Notes: generated from the sequence alone by a model not told the origin. A stretch of 64,000 nt of DNA from Prostheceraeus crozeri (GCA_907163375.1 CAJQUW010015391.1:1116001-1180000), one strand, 5' to 3'; positions 27,592 through 38,204 are shown, counted from the first letter of the stretch. Made by a program: numbers and translations.

Positions 27592-27900
27592 TTCCATGCA
27601 ACTTGCTTCGCACTGTAGTTCAACAGGATCTAAAAAATATTCGCAAGGGTCCACTTCGTTTTCATCCCTTTCAGATGCAGGTGCTGGATTATCAGGGCGG
27701 TAGGAAGGTATTAGAGCAGGAGCAGGTAGGTCTCGACTTTGGCTGTATAATTTTGGCATTTTAGGGCTTGGAGTGATGGATTCCACTCTTATTACGAATG
27801 GACCTTTACAAGCACCTTTAATTACAGTTTGAGATTCATATATTAATGTTGGGTAGCTCAACGTCTTCCTCGTCAGTCTTGAAGCAAAATAGTCAGACAT
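27592..27900 (-). CDS. Candidate first coding exon (unknown gene)
   Basis: A 103-codon frame begins with ATG in a fair context (AACAATG) as MSDYFASRLTRKTLSYPTLI. It includes a Pro-rich stretch (LPAPALIPSYRPDNPAPASE) and ends CEASCME at a donor (GAA|GTGAGT). Composition and the donor support a real exon. No domain is recognised and no downstream exon was located with confidence. It lies inside the 18.5-kb insert, so it could be captured host sequence. Confidence 0.35.
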
Positions 27901-27931
27901 TGTTAGATATTACGTTTTGGAGTCAACATCT

Positions 27932-27933
<2 letters not shown>

Positions 27934-27979
<46 letters not shown>

Positions 27980-27995
27980 CATACATACATACATA
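27934..27995. repeat. Microsatellite (TA)n then (ATAC)n
   Basis: A pure dinucleotide run of about 40 bases is followed by about five ATAC units. Confidence 0.95.
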
Positions 27996-28598
27996 ATCCA
28001 AGCAGTATGGGCGACAATTTGTGTTTTGTGAAATTGATCAATATTTAGCTTCGTGAAAAAATGCCAATCATGGAAGCACATTTCGATCACCCCTATGCAT
28101 AGAAGGAATTACGCACTAGTGCCTAATCGGAGATTACTCATTCCAATTAAGTTACCAGTTACCTTGTACGACTATTGAAATAAGTATATTCGTTACTAAG
28201 AATTCAATAGACTGCAATTCATTAAATTGTTTTCGATACCACAAGAAATCATAACAATGTGCATGCAGCTTTAAGTAGAATACAAAATGCACATTTCGAT
28301 TTTTTGTTTTATCATTCCATAAAGCCATACGAATTAAGAAATGAACAATTCCATAAATAACGCACGGGCGTTCTGACACATAGTCGTCATTTCTCATCAT
28401 GACTTTATCCATGAAAATTGCACCATACCATGCCAAATTAGTCTGAAATATTAATCACTTTTCAAATATTCAAAAGTACTCCCTCTTTCGACGCTGGAGG
28501 TCAAAAGGTCACTGTAAAGCACGGACCACGCAATATGGAAATTTACGGAAAATCTGGTATTCCACAGATGTTATGATGAAGAAGGAAAGCCTACTTAC

Positions 28599-28707
28599 AT
28601 GCACCTGCTCTGTCCATGTCCGATGTCCAACCTGCTCGTGTTCAAATTTCAGGAAATCCGAAATTTCCTTGACCCTCTGAACAAATTCACTTGAATCTTG
28701 CATTTTT
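28599..28707 (-). CDS. Candidate host exon (unknown gene)
   Basis: Minus strand: a possible acceptor (GTTGAGCAG) precedes KMQDSSEFVQRVKEISDF, then LKFEHEQVGHRTWTEQVH, then a strong donor (GTAAGTAGG). The segment is predicted to be helical and charged. An in-frame ATG near its start allows it to be a first exon. Family unknown. Confidence 0.35.
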
Positions 28708-29559
28708 CTGCTCAACGACCCATGCTTTCTTGTGTTCTCACTTCATCACTAACACAACTTCTTGTTCTAAGTCGACTTATTTTCATTTACATTGAAAATT
28801 AACGACAAGATATCGTGCTATTTCACAGCGTATGAGAATCTGTAGAGAATACCGCATGTTTATGAGCTTAAATCTACCGTCATATAGTAAAACTCAAGCT
28901 AGAAACTGAAACTTCCAACGTAGATATCATTGATCCTTGGGCAAAAAAGCACTAAAATTCATCTGAAGTCAAAGTATGCTTCCATTATAAAAGTCGTGGT
29001 GGATCGATATGATCGTTCGAATCATCTGAATTCTAAAGAAAACATCTATCCTGATTAAAATACTCTTACCAGAAGGCAATCTGATTTTATGAAACGCGTA
29101 TTTACGTAGTGTAACATGATAAAACGAATCCATGAACTTCCAAAAAAATATGAAAGCATGACGCCAGCGACCTCTGCAGCAATTAATATATTTCTTAGTT
29201 ATTTCATAGCCTGCCTTAAACTAGGGCATTGATACATGACGTCTTCAAATTGGTCCAAACACATGGAGTAGTTCTTCAATTCATTCAGCTCCTTCTCCAA
29301 CAGATCTTCGAGTTGAATATTTCTTGTCCACATTTGAGTCATAGAAAAATATTTTAATTAGAGATGACAAAGAATCTAACTGTTAAAGCGAGTGCTTTTC
29401 ATTCAAACTAGTTTATGCAAATTGTTTTCATTAGAAAAACTCCCGAAAAAACTCTACGATAAAAGATTGATAGGTGACTCATTTATTAACAGCTGTGTTG
29501 ACTACTAAAGCTCCGTTGCCGCGTTGCCTACTTTGAACTCATGTCATGCAAGACGACAT
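28708..29559. other. No supportable gene
   Basis: No recognised motif. Confidence 0.4.
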
Positions 29560-29600
29560 CAGGGAGTTCTAAAGAACTCTTTGTACTTTAGAACTCCCTG
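29560..29600. repeat. 41-bp hairpin with 15-bp perfect arms
   Basis: CAGGGAGTTCTAAAG and its exact inverse CTTTAGAACTCCCTG are separated by 11 bases. The CAGGG ends are those of hAT elements, and the outer flanks GACGACAT and TACCACAT match at 6 of 8 positions, as a worn 8-bp target duplication would. It may be a minimal fold-back relic. Confidence 0.6.
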
Positions 29601-31712
29601 TACCACATGTTTGGGCATTAAAGTTGCAATACCCACATATTTCTAGTCATTTGACAATTTTCAAAGCAGTTTTACAATCTCTGATTTTCCTTTGATAAGA
29701 AAATGCTTCCTTCCATATTTATTTTCAAACTACTCGCGGAGTAGAGTTCTTCCTCTTCTTTGCCTGAAAACATGTTTCAACTCTTCGTGTCATTACATTG
29801 ATTAGGTTCAAATAAATTTCATTCAAATGATTTCCCCTAATCATGATGAGAGCTTACCTTGCTATTAGACCTACCGAAGAATTGCTTCATGATGTTCTGC
29901 TGAAAGTTCTCCCTAGATGGTATGTCCGCAGACTTTTACGGACTTTTAAAGTTGAGTCCGAAAAGAACTCAGTAAACCTAAATTGTCTGCAAGTCTATCA
30001 TTCCCCTGTCTTAGTGTGCGAGTCATCCGTGACACCATTCTTCGCACATTTCACTTGGAGTTCTGAAGATGTTCTCGGAATCAATTTCGATAAACGGAAT
30101 TTGACCACCTCGCTCTGATCATTTCCGTAATCATCCGCAGTTGCAGCGGTGGTCATGAAACTAGCCTGTCTCTCATCGTGTCTCATTATGATACGACTGA
30201 CAAGCGTGGCTCATTTCAAGTAGAACAACAACTTCACTGTGACATATTATTTTAGCATTTTCTAACGGGTGGCGACTTGTACTCAGCGTATCCAATTGAA
30301 CATGCCTATCAAACGCACCGAGGAGTCAAATTTATGATTAAAACATACGAATGTGAAGCTAATTCTCAAAAATTGATGATACTGTTATGTAGGCCGGACC
30401 ATATGCCACGATCAATTTTACCAATCGATTTCGTATTGAAATGTCAATGACACTAATCTCAATGATGTGACGTTGCACTGAAAGATAAACAGGATGCTGA
30501 ACTGTGTCGAACGTCTAATTTGATGTCAAAGTCATGATAACGCCACGCCAGTAAAGAGATTATGACACAGAATACCAGCAATCATGAATGAAGCATATAT
30601 TTCGATGATTAATTCTTGAAAAAACAATATCAGAGAAATTCAATTACAGTTCGAAGCTCATTTTTGCGGGTTTTTTTTAAAGTTTCACGACTATTTGCGT
30701 TACTGCTGTCTATACTATAAGACTTTCTAAAAAAGATAACCAGTTCGTTGAGGCTGGCCAACTGACGCCTGTCTCTCACTTCTCAATAGCATCCCATGTA
30801 CAGATTCCAGCTCGGATTACAATTTGAATTTACTAACCACAACCTCTGCCTTGGATGCTATAGAGAATTAAAACGTTTTGACAATCGTTTCGCAAGCAGT
30901 GGACACCGGTATAGGGCTTGAAAAGCACCCTTCATATTACAATCATTTGAAACTACACAACATATAAAAAATTGCAATATGAATAGAATTCTAAAGACGG
31001 CAAAAATTCCTACAGTGCTGAAGTGGTGTCAAAATGCAAACCTACACTATGTTCTTCATCAGTGAATCTCTCAAATCGACAAAAAATACATGAACACCTG
31101 GTACCTACAAGTATTTAATTTCATTGAATCCAACAGCAATATTCGTTATGTCAGGGAATTTATCGAAACTCAACTTTCACATGACGCGGCTTGCTCCGAT
31201 GTGTATTCGTGCAATTTACTGCGGCACAGTAGGGCATGCTTTTGAACGATGACAGTCAACTGGGTTGAAAAGACTATCTAAGACCAAGCGTTTCTTGGCA
31301 AAACCTAAAATACAAACAGCTTGCAAGCAATTGATATTTATCAAGTGATACTTATAATTGCTTTGAGAATAAAAAAAATCTAGATTTGTTATTTGGGAAA
31401 ACTTCGCAATTACCTTGAAAAAAGAATTCATTAATATATTTTATAATTTTATACTTTATATCATTAAATATCTGCCCTATTTTATTGTCAACTGCCTCCA
31501 AGCTTTTGAGGTGTGACTAACTAAAAATAATCGTTAATTGGCTGCCAAAGACTGCAACACTGCGACCGAAGTGATAACACGTGGAATTCTAATTATTCCG
31601 CAAATTTAAAAAGAAGGTTACTACTCATCGAAGATGGCTGACCGTATTTTTTTGATACACTCTAACAAAAATGATTTCCATTTTTTTAACATGCGTTCAA
31701 TGGGGAGTTTTC
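29601..31712. other. No supportable gene
   Basis: A 91-codon plus-strand frame at 29843-30118 has no recognisable domain. Otherwise only short frames. Confidence 0.4.
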
Positions 31713-31733
31713 CATCTTTATAATATCCATTGT

Positions 31734-32467
31734 CTTTGATTGTGTACGTTGGAGAGCAAACCCTCTCCGAGGCGGACAGAGCTCCTTATATTTCCGTGGG
31801 TCAAGCACTGGTGATGAAGTTGCGCAAGAATTTTTTGAATGCATCTAGAAAGATTGCAGGAGATCATTATTTTACTTCAATCGCTCTGATTGACAACTTG
31901 TTGTCATCTCAAACAACTTATGTGGGCACTGTGCGTCGAAACAAGAGAGAGCTGCCTCCTCAATCGAAGACGACCAACAATCGTCAGAAAGGAGATTCCG
32001 TTCATTACTACAATGACAATTTGACCCTTTGTTCCTTCTGGGACAAAGGTCGAATGCCTGTTTTGTTGATTTCCTCAATGCATGGTATACAGGAGAATTT
32101 ACACGAAGGAAAACCGAACATTGTCGAATTCTATAATATACTAAATCAGGTGTAGACAATCTTGATAAACTCGTGCGAGGCTATTCCAGCAAGCGCTAAT
32201 GCTGTCGATGGCCATACGGCGTATTTTTGACTTACATGTATGTTGACATCGCAGTGATTGTATGGCCATGCGAGTGTAAAGCAGAGCATGGAGCTGATTG
32301 GGGTCGATTTGCAGCCAAGGCATGTTCCTGCAGCTCATGTGCGCCAAGCGCGATGCGCTTTTTGTCCACGCACAAATGACAGGAAACAACGGCGAGATGA
32401 ACTAAGTGCTCTTTTTTTTGTTTGTATGAGGCATGTTGTCAGATGTTGCCCCAACTGCTCGTCATAA
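31734..32467 (+). pseudogene. piggyBac transposase C-terminal region, decayed
   Basis: The first frame reads IVYVGEQTLSE, then AGDHYFTSIALIDNLLSS (the D.(F/Y)TS second catalytic aspartate), then VGTVRRNKRELPPQSK (GT.R.NRkelP) and KPNIVEFYNILNQ. After a frameshift near 32150, GVDNLDKLVRGYSSKR gives the third aspartate (GVD..D) and RWPYGVF the RWp...f block. A Cys-rich tail, RCAFCPRTN...CMRHVVRCCPNC, matches the C-terminal zinc-binding domain that contacts the element ends. All three catalytic aspartates are recognisable, but at least two frameshifts and the large insertion make it dead. Confidence 0.85.
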
Positions 32468-32711
32468 GAAAGTTATTTTGATTCAGACACTTTGTTATTA
32501 TTGAATTGTTCCTGGGGTGTAAAACTCCCCGTAACGTACGTTGATATAAAATTTGAGATAGATTTCTGAGAATTTTGATTTTAATCAAGTTTTTCTAGCA
32601 CAATGCAGCATCAACCAAGTAAATAAAAGTCAAGAAGTAACAGCGCTCAAATCTGTTGGGAACATTTTATACAACTGCTTAAACATCGATGGGGTGTAAA
32701 ACACCCCGCAA

Positions 32712-32724
32712 CGTACACGAACCG
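32712..32724 (+). repeat. piggyBac right terminal inverted repeat
   Basis: CGTACACGAACCG, exact inverse of 11077-11089, followed by the TTAG target copy at 32725-32728. Confidence 0.9.
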
Positions 32725-33348
32725 TTAGGTAGAGTGGTAACTCCTCATTTTGAAATCCCCAATGTGTATACACCAGTATACACCTTCGATTTCATTAAAT
32801 GAACTCAAGGGAGATAAAGGTGGTATTGTCAGTAGGCTATTAGTCACCAAATGTGAGATTGCAAATTTTTGCAGTTTTGAAGAGATTACAACGGAATTGA
32901 GTGATCATAATTGCAATGCAGAAGGAATGATGGTATTTCATAGATTCTCATGACTGCCTTGGTGATCTAATGTTTGTTAAATTAGCAATTCGATGGGTTC
33001 CTATGCTTTCATACTCAACCTCAAGAGTATTTTCTTAAGCGTGATCATATCACAGGCAACCTGCAACTGGCAGAAAATCACACAATCAAAGACAATGATT
33101 TCAATTAACTTTAAAGATGTAAATGGATCCACATCACTATTCAGATTCTAGAAATGAAACATGAACTTAGTGAATCATAAAGTCATGCTGGTGAAAATTG
33201 AATTGAAAACTTGAAAATTCAGACAAGAAAGCACCGTGACTTTTTCATGAAGACTTTCATTATAATACAATTCATGAAATTCCCTTGGTAATCAGCTTGA
33301 TTTCCGTTTAGTTATGCTTATTAGCCATAGAGTGGGGATACATAGGTA

Positions 33349-34333
33349 GTGATGAAAATTTTCCGTGGAAAATTATGGAAAAAATTGGAAAATTTTGGAA
33401 AATATTGATAAATTATGAAAAATTTTGGAAAATTTTGAAAGTTTTGATTTACTCTTGAAAACTCTTGATTTTATCATTATTTCGATTAACGCGATCATAG
33501 CACTACGAGTTCCGTCCGCGGATTTTTGAAAATTCCTTTGCCACCAGTGGCTTGTGCTTATTTGTTAGCATTTTTGATTATCACACAGACATCGTTTGGG
33601 ATCACGTGAATCTTGCTTTACAATAGAGGTATAATTTCATGCAATGTGAAAGATCTGGAGCAAAAATAATTTTGAAGCTTGCTTGTTAGCTTGAAAGTTA
33701 AGCTTTATTGTGCAGCCTTGATCATAGTGATACAAATTCTCCATGTGAAGAACAAGCACACAGTCCACGCAGCATTATACATGAGCGACCATATTGGAAG
33801 ACTGTAAACTCGTGAGATATTTGGAAACTAAAGATATCTGTGATGAGTAGAAGAATATTTATGACAGTTTCTAAGTTCTGGCATATTGTCCGATCTTCGT
33901 TGAGGACAAACTGCACATCTTCCATTTCTAGTTCAGATGGTTCAGACAGTTCCAAATCGATTTCGGATCTACCCAAATGAATTTCAGACATTTCCAGATA
34001 AATTGGAGATTCTCCAGTTGAATTTAAGATCGTTTCAAAGTTGGGTTGCTGATAGATATCTGAAATTCAATTAGAGAAATCTGAAATCCATCTAATATCT
34101 GAAATTCATTTGGGATGATCTGAAATAGACATGGAAAGGATGCAGTTGGTTCCAAAAGGTAACATGCAGGAATGATAGAGAAGTTTTCGGTCTTTGCATA
34201 TTGCATAGTCTTTTCAAACGACTACAAGTCTCCAAAACAAAGGAAAAATGTCAATCACCGAAAAATAAATTTCAAAATTTTCCACTGGAAAATTTTCTGG
34301 AAAATATTCGGGAAAATTTTTCATTTGCATCAC
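33349..34333. mobile_element. 985-bp MITE with TA target duplication
   Basis: The left end GTGATGAAAATTTTCC and right end GGAAAATTTTTCATTTGCATCAC are imperfect inverted repeats rich in GGAAAATTTT units. TA occurs directly outside both ends, as in Tc1/mariner-type elements. It sits exactly at the junction of fold-back copies A and B. Inside, AGACTGTAAACTC...TTTGGAAACTA resembles the left end of the 18.5-kb insert. No transposase is present. Confidence 0.6.
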
Positions 34334-34953
34334 TATATATAGGTAGAGTGTCGACTCAGAAAAGTATCTGTATACAGTGAAAATTTTTATATCAAAGATT
34401 CAGTTTTTCACGTTCCCTGGTCTAAAAAATTATTTGATCAGTTTTGGAATAATCAAACTTTGCCTATTTAGATACTACCGAGACGATTCCCCCATATAAG
34501 TAGTATGAAACAAGTTGGGTATCAAAAGGAATGAATACTTGCTGACAAGCATCATCGTAACTAAGCGGAAATTAAGCTGATTATCAGGGGAATTTCATGA
34601 TCCGTATCATGATGGAAGTCTTCATGAAAAAGTCACGATCTTATTCGTACTTTCTTGGCTGAAATTTCAAGTTTTCAATTCAATTTTCACCAGCATGACT
34701 TTATGATTCACTAAGTTCATGCCTCATTTCTTGAATGTGAATAGTGATGTGGATCCATTCGCATCTTTCAAAGTTAATTGAAGTCATTGTCTTTGATTAT
34801 GTGATTTTCTGCCAGTTGCAGGTTGCCTGTGATATGATCACGCTTGGAAAATACTCTTGAGGTTGAGCATGAAAGTATTATTGCAACCCGTCGAATTGCT
34901 ATAAATTTGACAAAAATTACCTCTCCAAGGCTGTCATAGCACGGAGGATCTGT

Positions 34954-37759
34954 AATAATAATAATAATAATATGACGTTTATTTGACGATTACCTCAATA
35001 ATAAAAATCGTGAGGCATGTGACAATACAATATTACAAATAATCGAAGTAAAGTTCTTAACAGATGCATCAAACAAGTGAAAAAATATCAAACGAAGAAA
35101 TACCGAGTTGTCATGTTTATACGAGTTGGAATGTCCAAAGGCAGAAATAAGTCAAAAGTTAACTCAACGAAAAGCCATTGTTAGACAGTTTAGCCATAAA
35201 AATGAAAAAACTATTTTGTCGGGACACAGTTCTACACAAAGGAATACAGTATTTTTCACTATATAGCAGCTTTGGTGGGATCAGATGGAAAAGTGGATGC
35301 TCAGCATTCGATGCAATGTTTTCAAACATTTTGAAACCCTGAATTATTCGGCGATATTGAAGAGGGACAAAACATGAGCAAGAACAGCTGCTAATTTTAC
35401 AAATAACTTTGTGTGAGCGGGTTTGAATTCGCTCAACCATGTCTGTAAGGCCACCAGAAATATGAACAAACAATGGTGAGCAGTATTCGAGAACACTGCG
35501 GATGCAACAGTAATAAATTTCACAAAGCTGAAACTTGTCTAAAAAAGGCTGTAGTTGTCGCAAAATTGCCACTTTTGATGAAGCTCTCTTACAAATCTGG
35601 ACAAAGTGCTTATCCCACGAGAGCCTTCTATCAAGAGTAACGCCAAGAATGCACACGTTATCACACAACTCAATGTTCTCAAGAGTGAAGGGCTCACTAA
35701 CAAAATGCATATTATACGTTACAAACATCTGCTTGCACTTTTCAATTTTAATTTTCATCTTGTTATTTGCTACCCAGTCTTGTAAATTCAAAAAAGGAAC
35801 GGTCAGCGGACTTGAAGTACAATTGCTAGTTACAGGAGCACAAATAGTAAAATCATCCGCATAACTAACAACGAGAGCACTGTCATCATTACATATAGCT
35901 TTTTCAAGGTCAGAGACAAAAATTGAAAAAATCAGAGGGCCGATCACTGATCCTTGGGCTATGCCACTAGTTACATTTCGATAAGAACTAAAGCGATCAG
36001 TCCATTTGACCCGCTGTTGTCGATTTGAGAGGTAGTTCTCTAGAAAAGAAACAATATAGTTATCAAAATTGTAACTTCGCATTTTATCAAGCAACAATCT
36101 GTGGGACATCTTATTAAAGCCTTTCTCAAGGTCGACAGCAAGTATATGACAACTTTGGACATCTTTTCTTTGAAGGGATTCTGTTATGAAATTTTCAAGT
36201 TCCAGTAGAACACTGACAGTTGAGCATTTAGGTCTGTACCCATACTGATGCTTCGAGAGCCGCTTCAAAAAGTCATTTTTATAGAAGTGTACAAGTTCAC
36301 GTTCGAAGAGCCTTTCGGGCATAGGCAATAAAGATATTGGTCTAGTGTTCCACAGTTTTGGTGGGTAAGCTTTGGGAACGGGAATAATGTCAGCGCGTTT
36401 CCATAAATTCGGAATATCAGCCTTTTGCATGCACATATTGAATAAATAGCATATAGGTTTCGACAAGGGATTCGCAAGTTTAGCCCATAACACAGAAGGA
36501 ATGTGATCAGATCCAGTCGCTTTCTTTGGATTAACACTTTTTAACATCGCAAATACTTGATGAATATGGAACTCGAAAGGGACAACAAAAGGCAAAGGGA
36601 GAGCGTCAATAGGATCTTCGACAAGATTCGAAGAATATTGAACATTCAATTCTTCAATAACATCCATCACATCGCTACACGTAGACGAGGACAAGTTTGT
36701 CAACCAATCTTTATTCGGGTGTGTACCAATAACATTCTTGTATACATCCCATACAGATTTGTTCTCCCTAATTAAGCGCCTTGACCAAGATTGTTTCGCC
36801 TTGTATATCTCAAGCTTGACTTTTTCTTTATAATGATTGAATAAAGGCCAGTTCTTATCTATATAGGCCTTGTAGCGCTTATTGATTAATACCTTTACAG
36901 TACAGGTTATCCATGGTTTGTCGCGAGTTGTGCGCTTAATAAAGTCAACTGGAAAGATGCTCAAACACTGATGAAGAATATCGTAAAGGACACTACATGC
37001 ATCATTGAGGCACTTTCCATTCAGTAGGAATTCCCAATTTAAGTCGTTCAAATAGGACTCAGCACGATCTACATATGACTGTCGAAAATCAAATACTGGG
37101 CACTGCAACACCGATGCAGGGAATAGTCGCTTATGAGGGGCAATGAGAATCACAGAGTGGTCGCCAGAACCGAAAGGAGGGAAAATTTGTACATCCGAGA
37201 AATAGTGACAGAGGCTGCTAGGAATTAGAACCTTATCCAAAAGGGCTTCGCCGCGAGTTGGCACTCGCACAAAATCACACAAATCGTAGTTGATTTCCAG
37301 TGGCACGGTGCTCACATGATTGAAATCGCCACAAATAACGACGGGAAGATGAGGATACTTTTCATGTTGTTCGTCGATAATGGATGAAATATGATCACAC
37401 GCCTCTCTTTGTTCAGTCTGATTCAATTTGGCTCCATGAGGAAAGTACAAAGTCACATAAATCCACTTGAAATTACGGTAGCTGACACACAGAATAAGAC
37501 ACTCAACATTCGGATCCAATGAGCATAGAGAAACTTTCTCAACATGAAAAAATTCCTTAGTCCAAACACATATTCCACCACCTTTCCCAAAAGTACGATC
37601 TGCACGAATAATTTGATAATTGCTCAATATGAGTAGCTCATCAGGAAAGGATGAGTCCAGCCATGTTTCAACGACTGAGATGATGTCAGGAAAATGCTGG
37701 TTGACAAATAATGATATCTCATCCATCTTGTTTTTCACTGATCGTGAATTAAAAAATGC
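34954..37759 (-). mobile_element. 5'-truncated LINE (CR1/jockey group) inserted in copy B
   Basis: The 3' end is marked by an (ATT)n tail at 34954-34972. The 5' side begins about where the endonuclease domain begins. Comparing copies A, B and C at the junctions (GAATCTGTTAAATAATATCA in C) shows where it entered. No ORF1 is present, consistent with 5' truncation. Confidence 0.8.
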
Positions 37760-37795
37760 TATCATTCCTTCTGAATTACAATCATGATCACTCAT
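35159..37795 (-). CDS. LINE ORF2: AP-endonuclease plus reverse transcriptase, 878 codons, uninterrupted
   Basis: N-terminal third: an APE-type endonuclease with NSRSVKNKMDEI, DIISVVETWLD (catalytic Glu), GGGICVWTK, VVICGDFNH and FGSGDHSVIL. Middle and C-terminal: an RT domain with KKATGSDHIPS, PVPKAYPPKLWNTRPISLLP, LAVDLEKGFNKMSHRLLL, GIAQGSVIGPLIFSIFVSDL and the YADD catalytic box. A C-terminal LEYCSPLFVHISGG block follows. It would copy LINE RNA into DNA at nicked target sites. The first 12 codons (MSDHDCNSEGMI) are not LINE sequence; they come from the fold-back element into which it inserted. The first native residues are near AFFNSRSVKNK. There is no stop or frameshift, so the insertion is young, but no ORF1 or LINE promoter remains. 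Confidence 0.92.
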   Translation of the reverse strand: MSDHDCNSEGMIAFFNSRSVKNKMDEISLFVNQHFPDIISVVETWLDSSFPDELLILSNYQIIRADRTFGKGGGICVWTKEFFHVEKVSLCSLDPNVECLILCVSYRNFKWIYVTLYFPHGAKLNQTEQREACDHISSIIDEQHEKYPHLPVVICGDFNHVSTVPLEINYDLCDFVRVPTRGEALLDKVLIPSSLCHYFSDVQIFPPFGSGDHSVILIAPHKRLFPASVLQCPVFDFRQSYVDRAESYLNDLNWEFLLNGKCLNDACSVLYDILHQCLSIFPVDFIKRTTRDKPWITCTVKVLINKRYKAYIDKNWPLFNHYKEKVKLEIYKAKQSWSRRLIRENKSVWDVYKNVIGTHPNKDWLTNLSSSTCSDVMDVIEELNVQYSSNLVEDPIDALPLPFVVPFEFHIHQVFAMLKSVNPKKATGSDHIPSVLWAKLANPLSKPICYLFNMCMQKADIPNLWKRADIIPVPKAYPPKLWNTRPISLLPMPERLFERELVHFYKNDFLKRLSKHQYGYRPKCSTVSVLLELENFITESLQRKDVQSCHILAVDLEKGFNKMSHRLLLDKMRSYNFDNYIVSFLENYLSNRQQRVKWTDRFSSYRNVTSGIAQGSVIGPLIFSIFVSDLEKAICNDDSALVVSYADDFTICAPVTSNCTSSPLTVPFLNLQDWVANNKMKIKIEKCKQMFVTYNMHFVSEPFTLENIELCDNVCILGVTLDRRLSWDKHFVQICKRASSKVAILRQLQPFLDKFQLCEIYYCCIRSVLEYCSPLFVHISGGLTDMVERIQTRSHKVICKISSCSCSCFVPLQYRRIIQGFKMFENIASNAEHPLFHLIPPKLLYSEKYCIPLCRTVSRQNSFFIFMAKLSNNGFSLS

Positions 37796-38204
37796 TTCCG
37801 TGGTAATTCCTTCAAAACCTCAAACATTTGCATATCTCACACATAATCTCACATTTGGAAACCATTCGGACTGTATTCCCCTTGAGTTCATTTCATAAAA
37901 TCGAAAGTGTATACACATTGGGGATTTAATAAATGCAGAGTTACCACTCTACCTAATATACTTACTCTATGTTATTAGCAAATAGTCATTCCTTTTGATA
38001 TTCAACTTGTTTCATATTACTTATTTAGGAGAGTCATATCGGTAGTATAAATTGGCAAATTTTGACTTTTTTCAAAGGTGCTCATAATTTTTTGGACCAC
38101 GGGAACGTAAAACACTGAATCTTTTGATATATATAAATTTTTACTGTATACAGATACTTCTTTGAGTCGACACTCTACCTATGTATCCTATATATCCTAT
38201 GGTC

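Larger units (their letters stand above)
13213..31725. mobile_element. 18.5-kb insertion with inverted-repeat ends inside the piggyBac transposase
   Basis: The left end reads ATATAAAGACTGTAAACTCC. The reverse complement of the right end reads TATTATAAAGATGGAAAACT and on into CCCC. Aligned, they match at about 16 of 19 positions. TCCATTGT is present directly outside both ends (13205-13212 and 31726-31733), a candidate 8-bp target duplication as made by hAT, P, Merlin or KDZ-type elements. No transposase of such a family is recognised inside. The interior holds a Penelope fragment, a LINE 3' end, a hAT-like terminus and a few exon-like segments. An alternative boundary a few bases inward, duplicating a 9-bp Ile-Val-Tyr coding segment with two mismatches, fits the reading frame better. 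It could also be ordinary host DNA brought in by rearrangement. Confidence 0.45.
11077..32724 (+). mobile_element. piggyBac-superfamily transposon, 21.65 kb end to end
   Basis: Perfect 13-bp terminal inverted repeats (CGGTTCGTGTACG) are flanked on both sides by TTAG (11073-11076 and 32725-32728), a variant of the canonical TTAA. Copy B of the host repeat keeps the unoccupied site (TATATTAGGTAGAGTGG on its reverse strand), which proves the insertion point. Subterminal palindromes GGGGTGTTTTACACCCC lie inside both ends (about 11120 and 32692), with another imperfect copy at 32515. The transposase N-terminal and central parts lie at 11.35-13.21 kb and the C-terminal part at 31.73-32.47 kb. The intervening 18.5 kb is treated separately. 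The transposase has frame damage, so the copy is not autonomous. Confidence 0.85.
10916..33348 (+). mobile_element. Fold-back element copy A, split by piggyBac
   Basis: The left piece is 10916-11076 and the right piece 32725-33348; together they make about 780 bp of a repeat also present as copies B and C. Hallmarks are the terminal GGTAGAGTGTCGACTC segment, a central CATATCACAGGCAACCTGC-type segment, and a stretch near the middle that reads GGAATGAT on one strand. Copy A has lost most of its right inverted arm. It encodes no recognisable transposase, so it was probably mobilised in trans. Its interior target site is shown by the intact equivalent in copy B at 37944-37960. Confidence 0.7.
34336..38204 (-). 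mobile_element. Fold-back element copy B (long inverted arms), split by a LINE
   Basis: The left end reads TAGGTAGAGTGTCGACTCAG and the right end, read on the minus strand, TAGGTAGAGTGTCGACTCAA. The two arms stay alike for about 270 bases. Between the arms is the same central sequence as in copies A and C, plus the LINE at 34954-37759. The minus-strand segment TATATTAGGTAGAGTGG (37944-37960) is the unoccupied counterpart of the piggyBac target in copy A. Confidence 0.75.
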
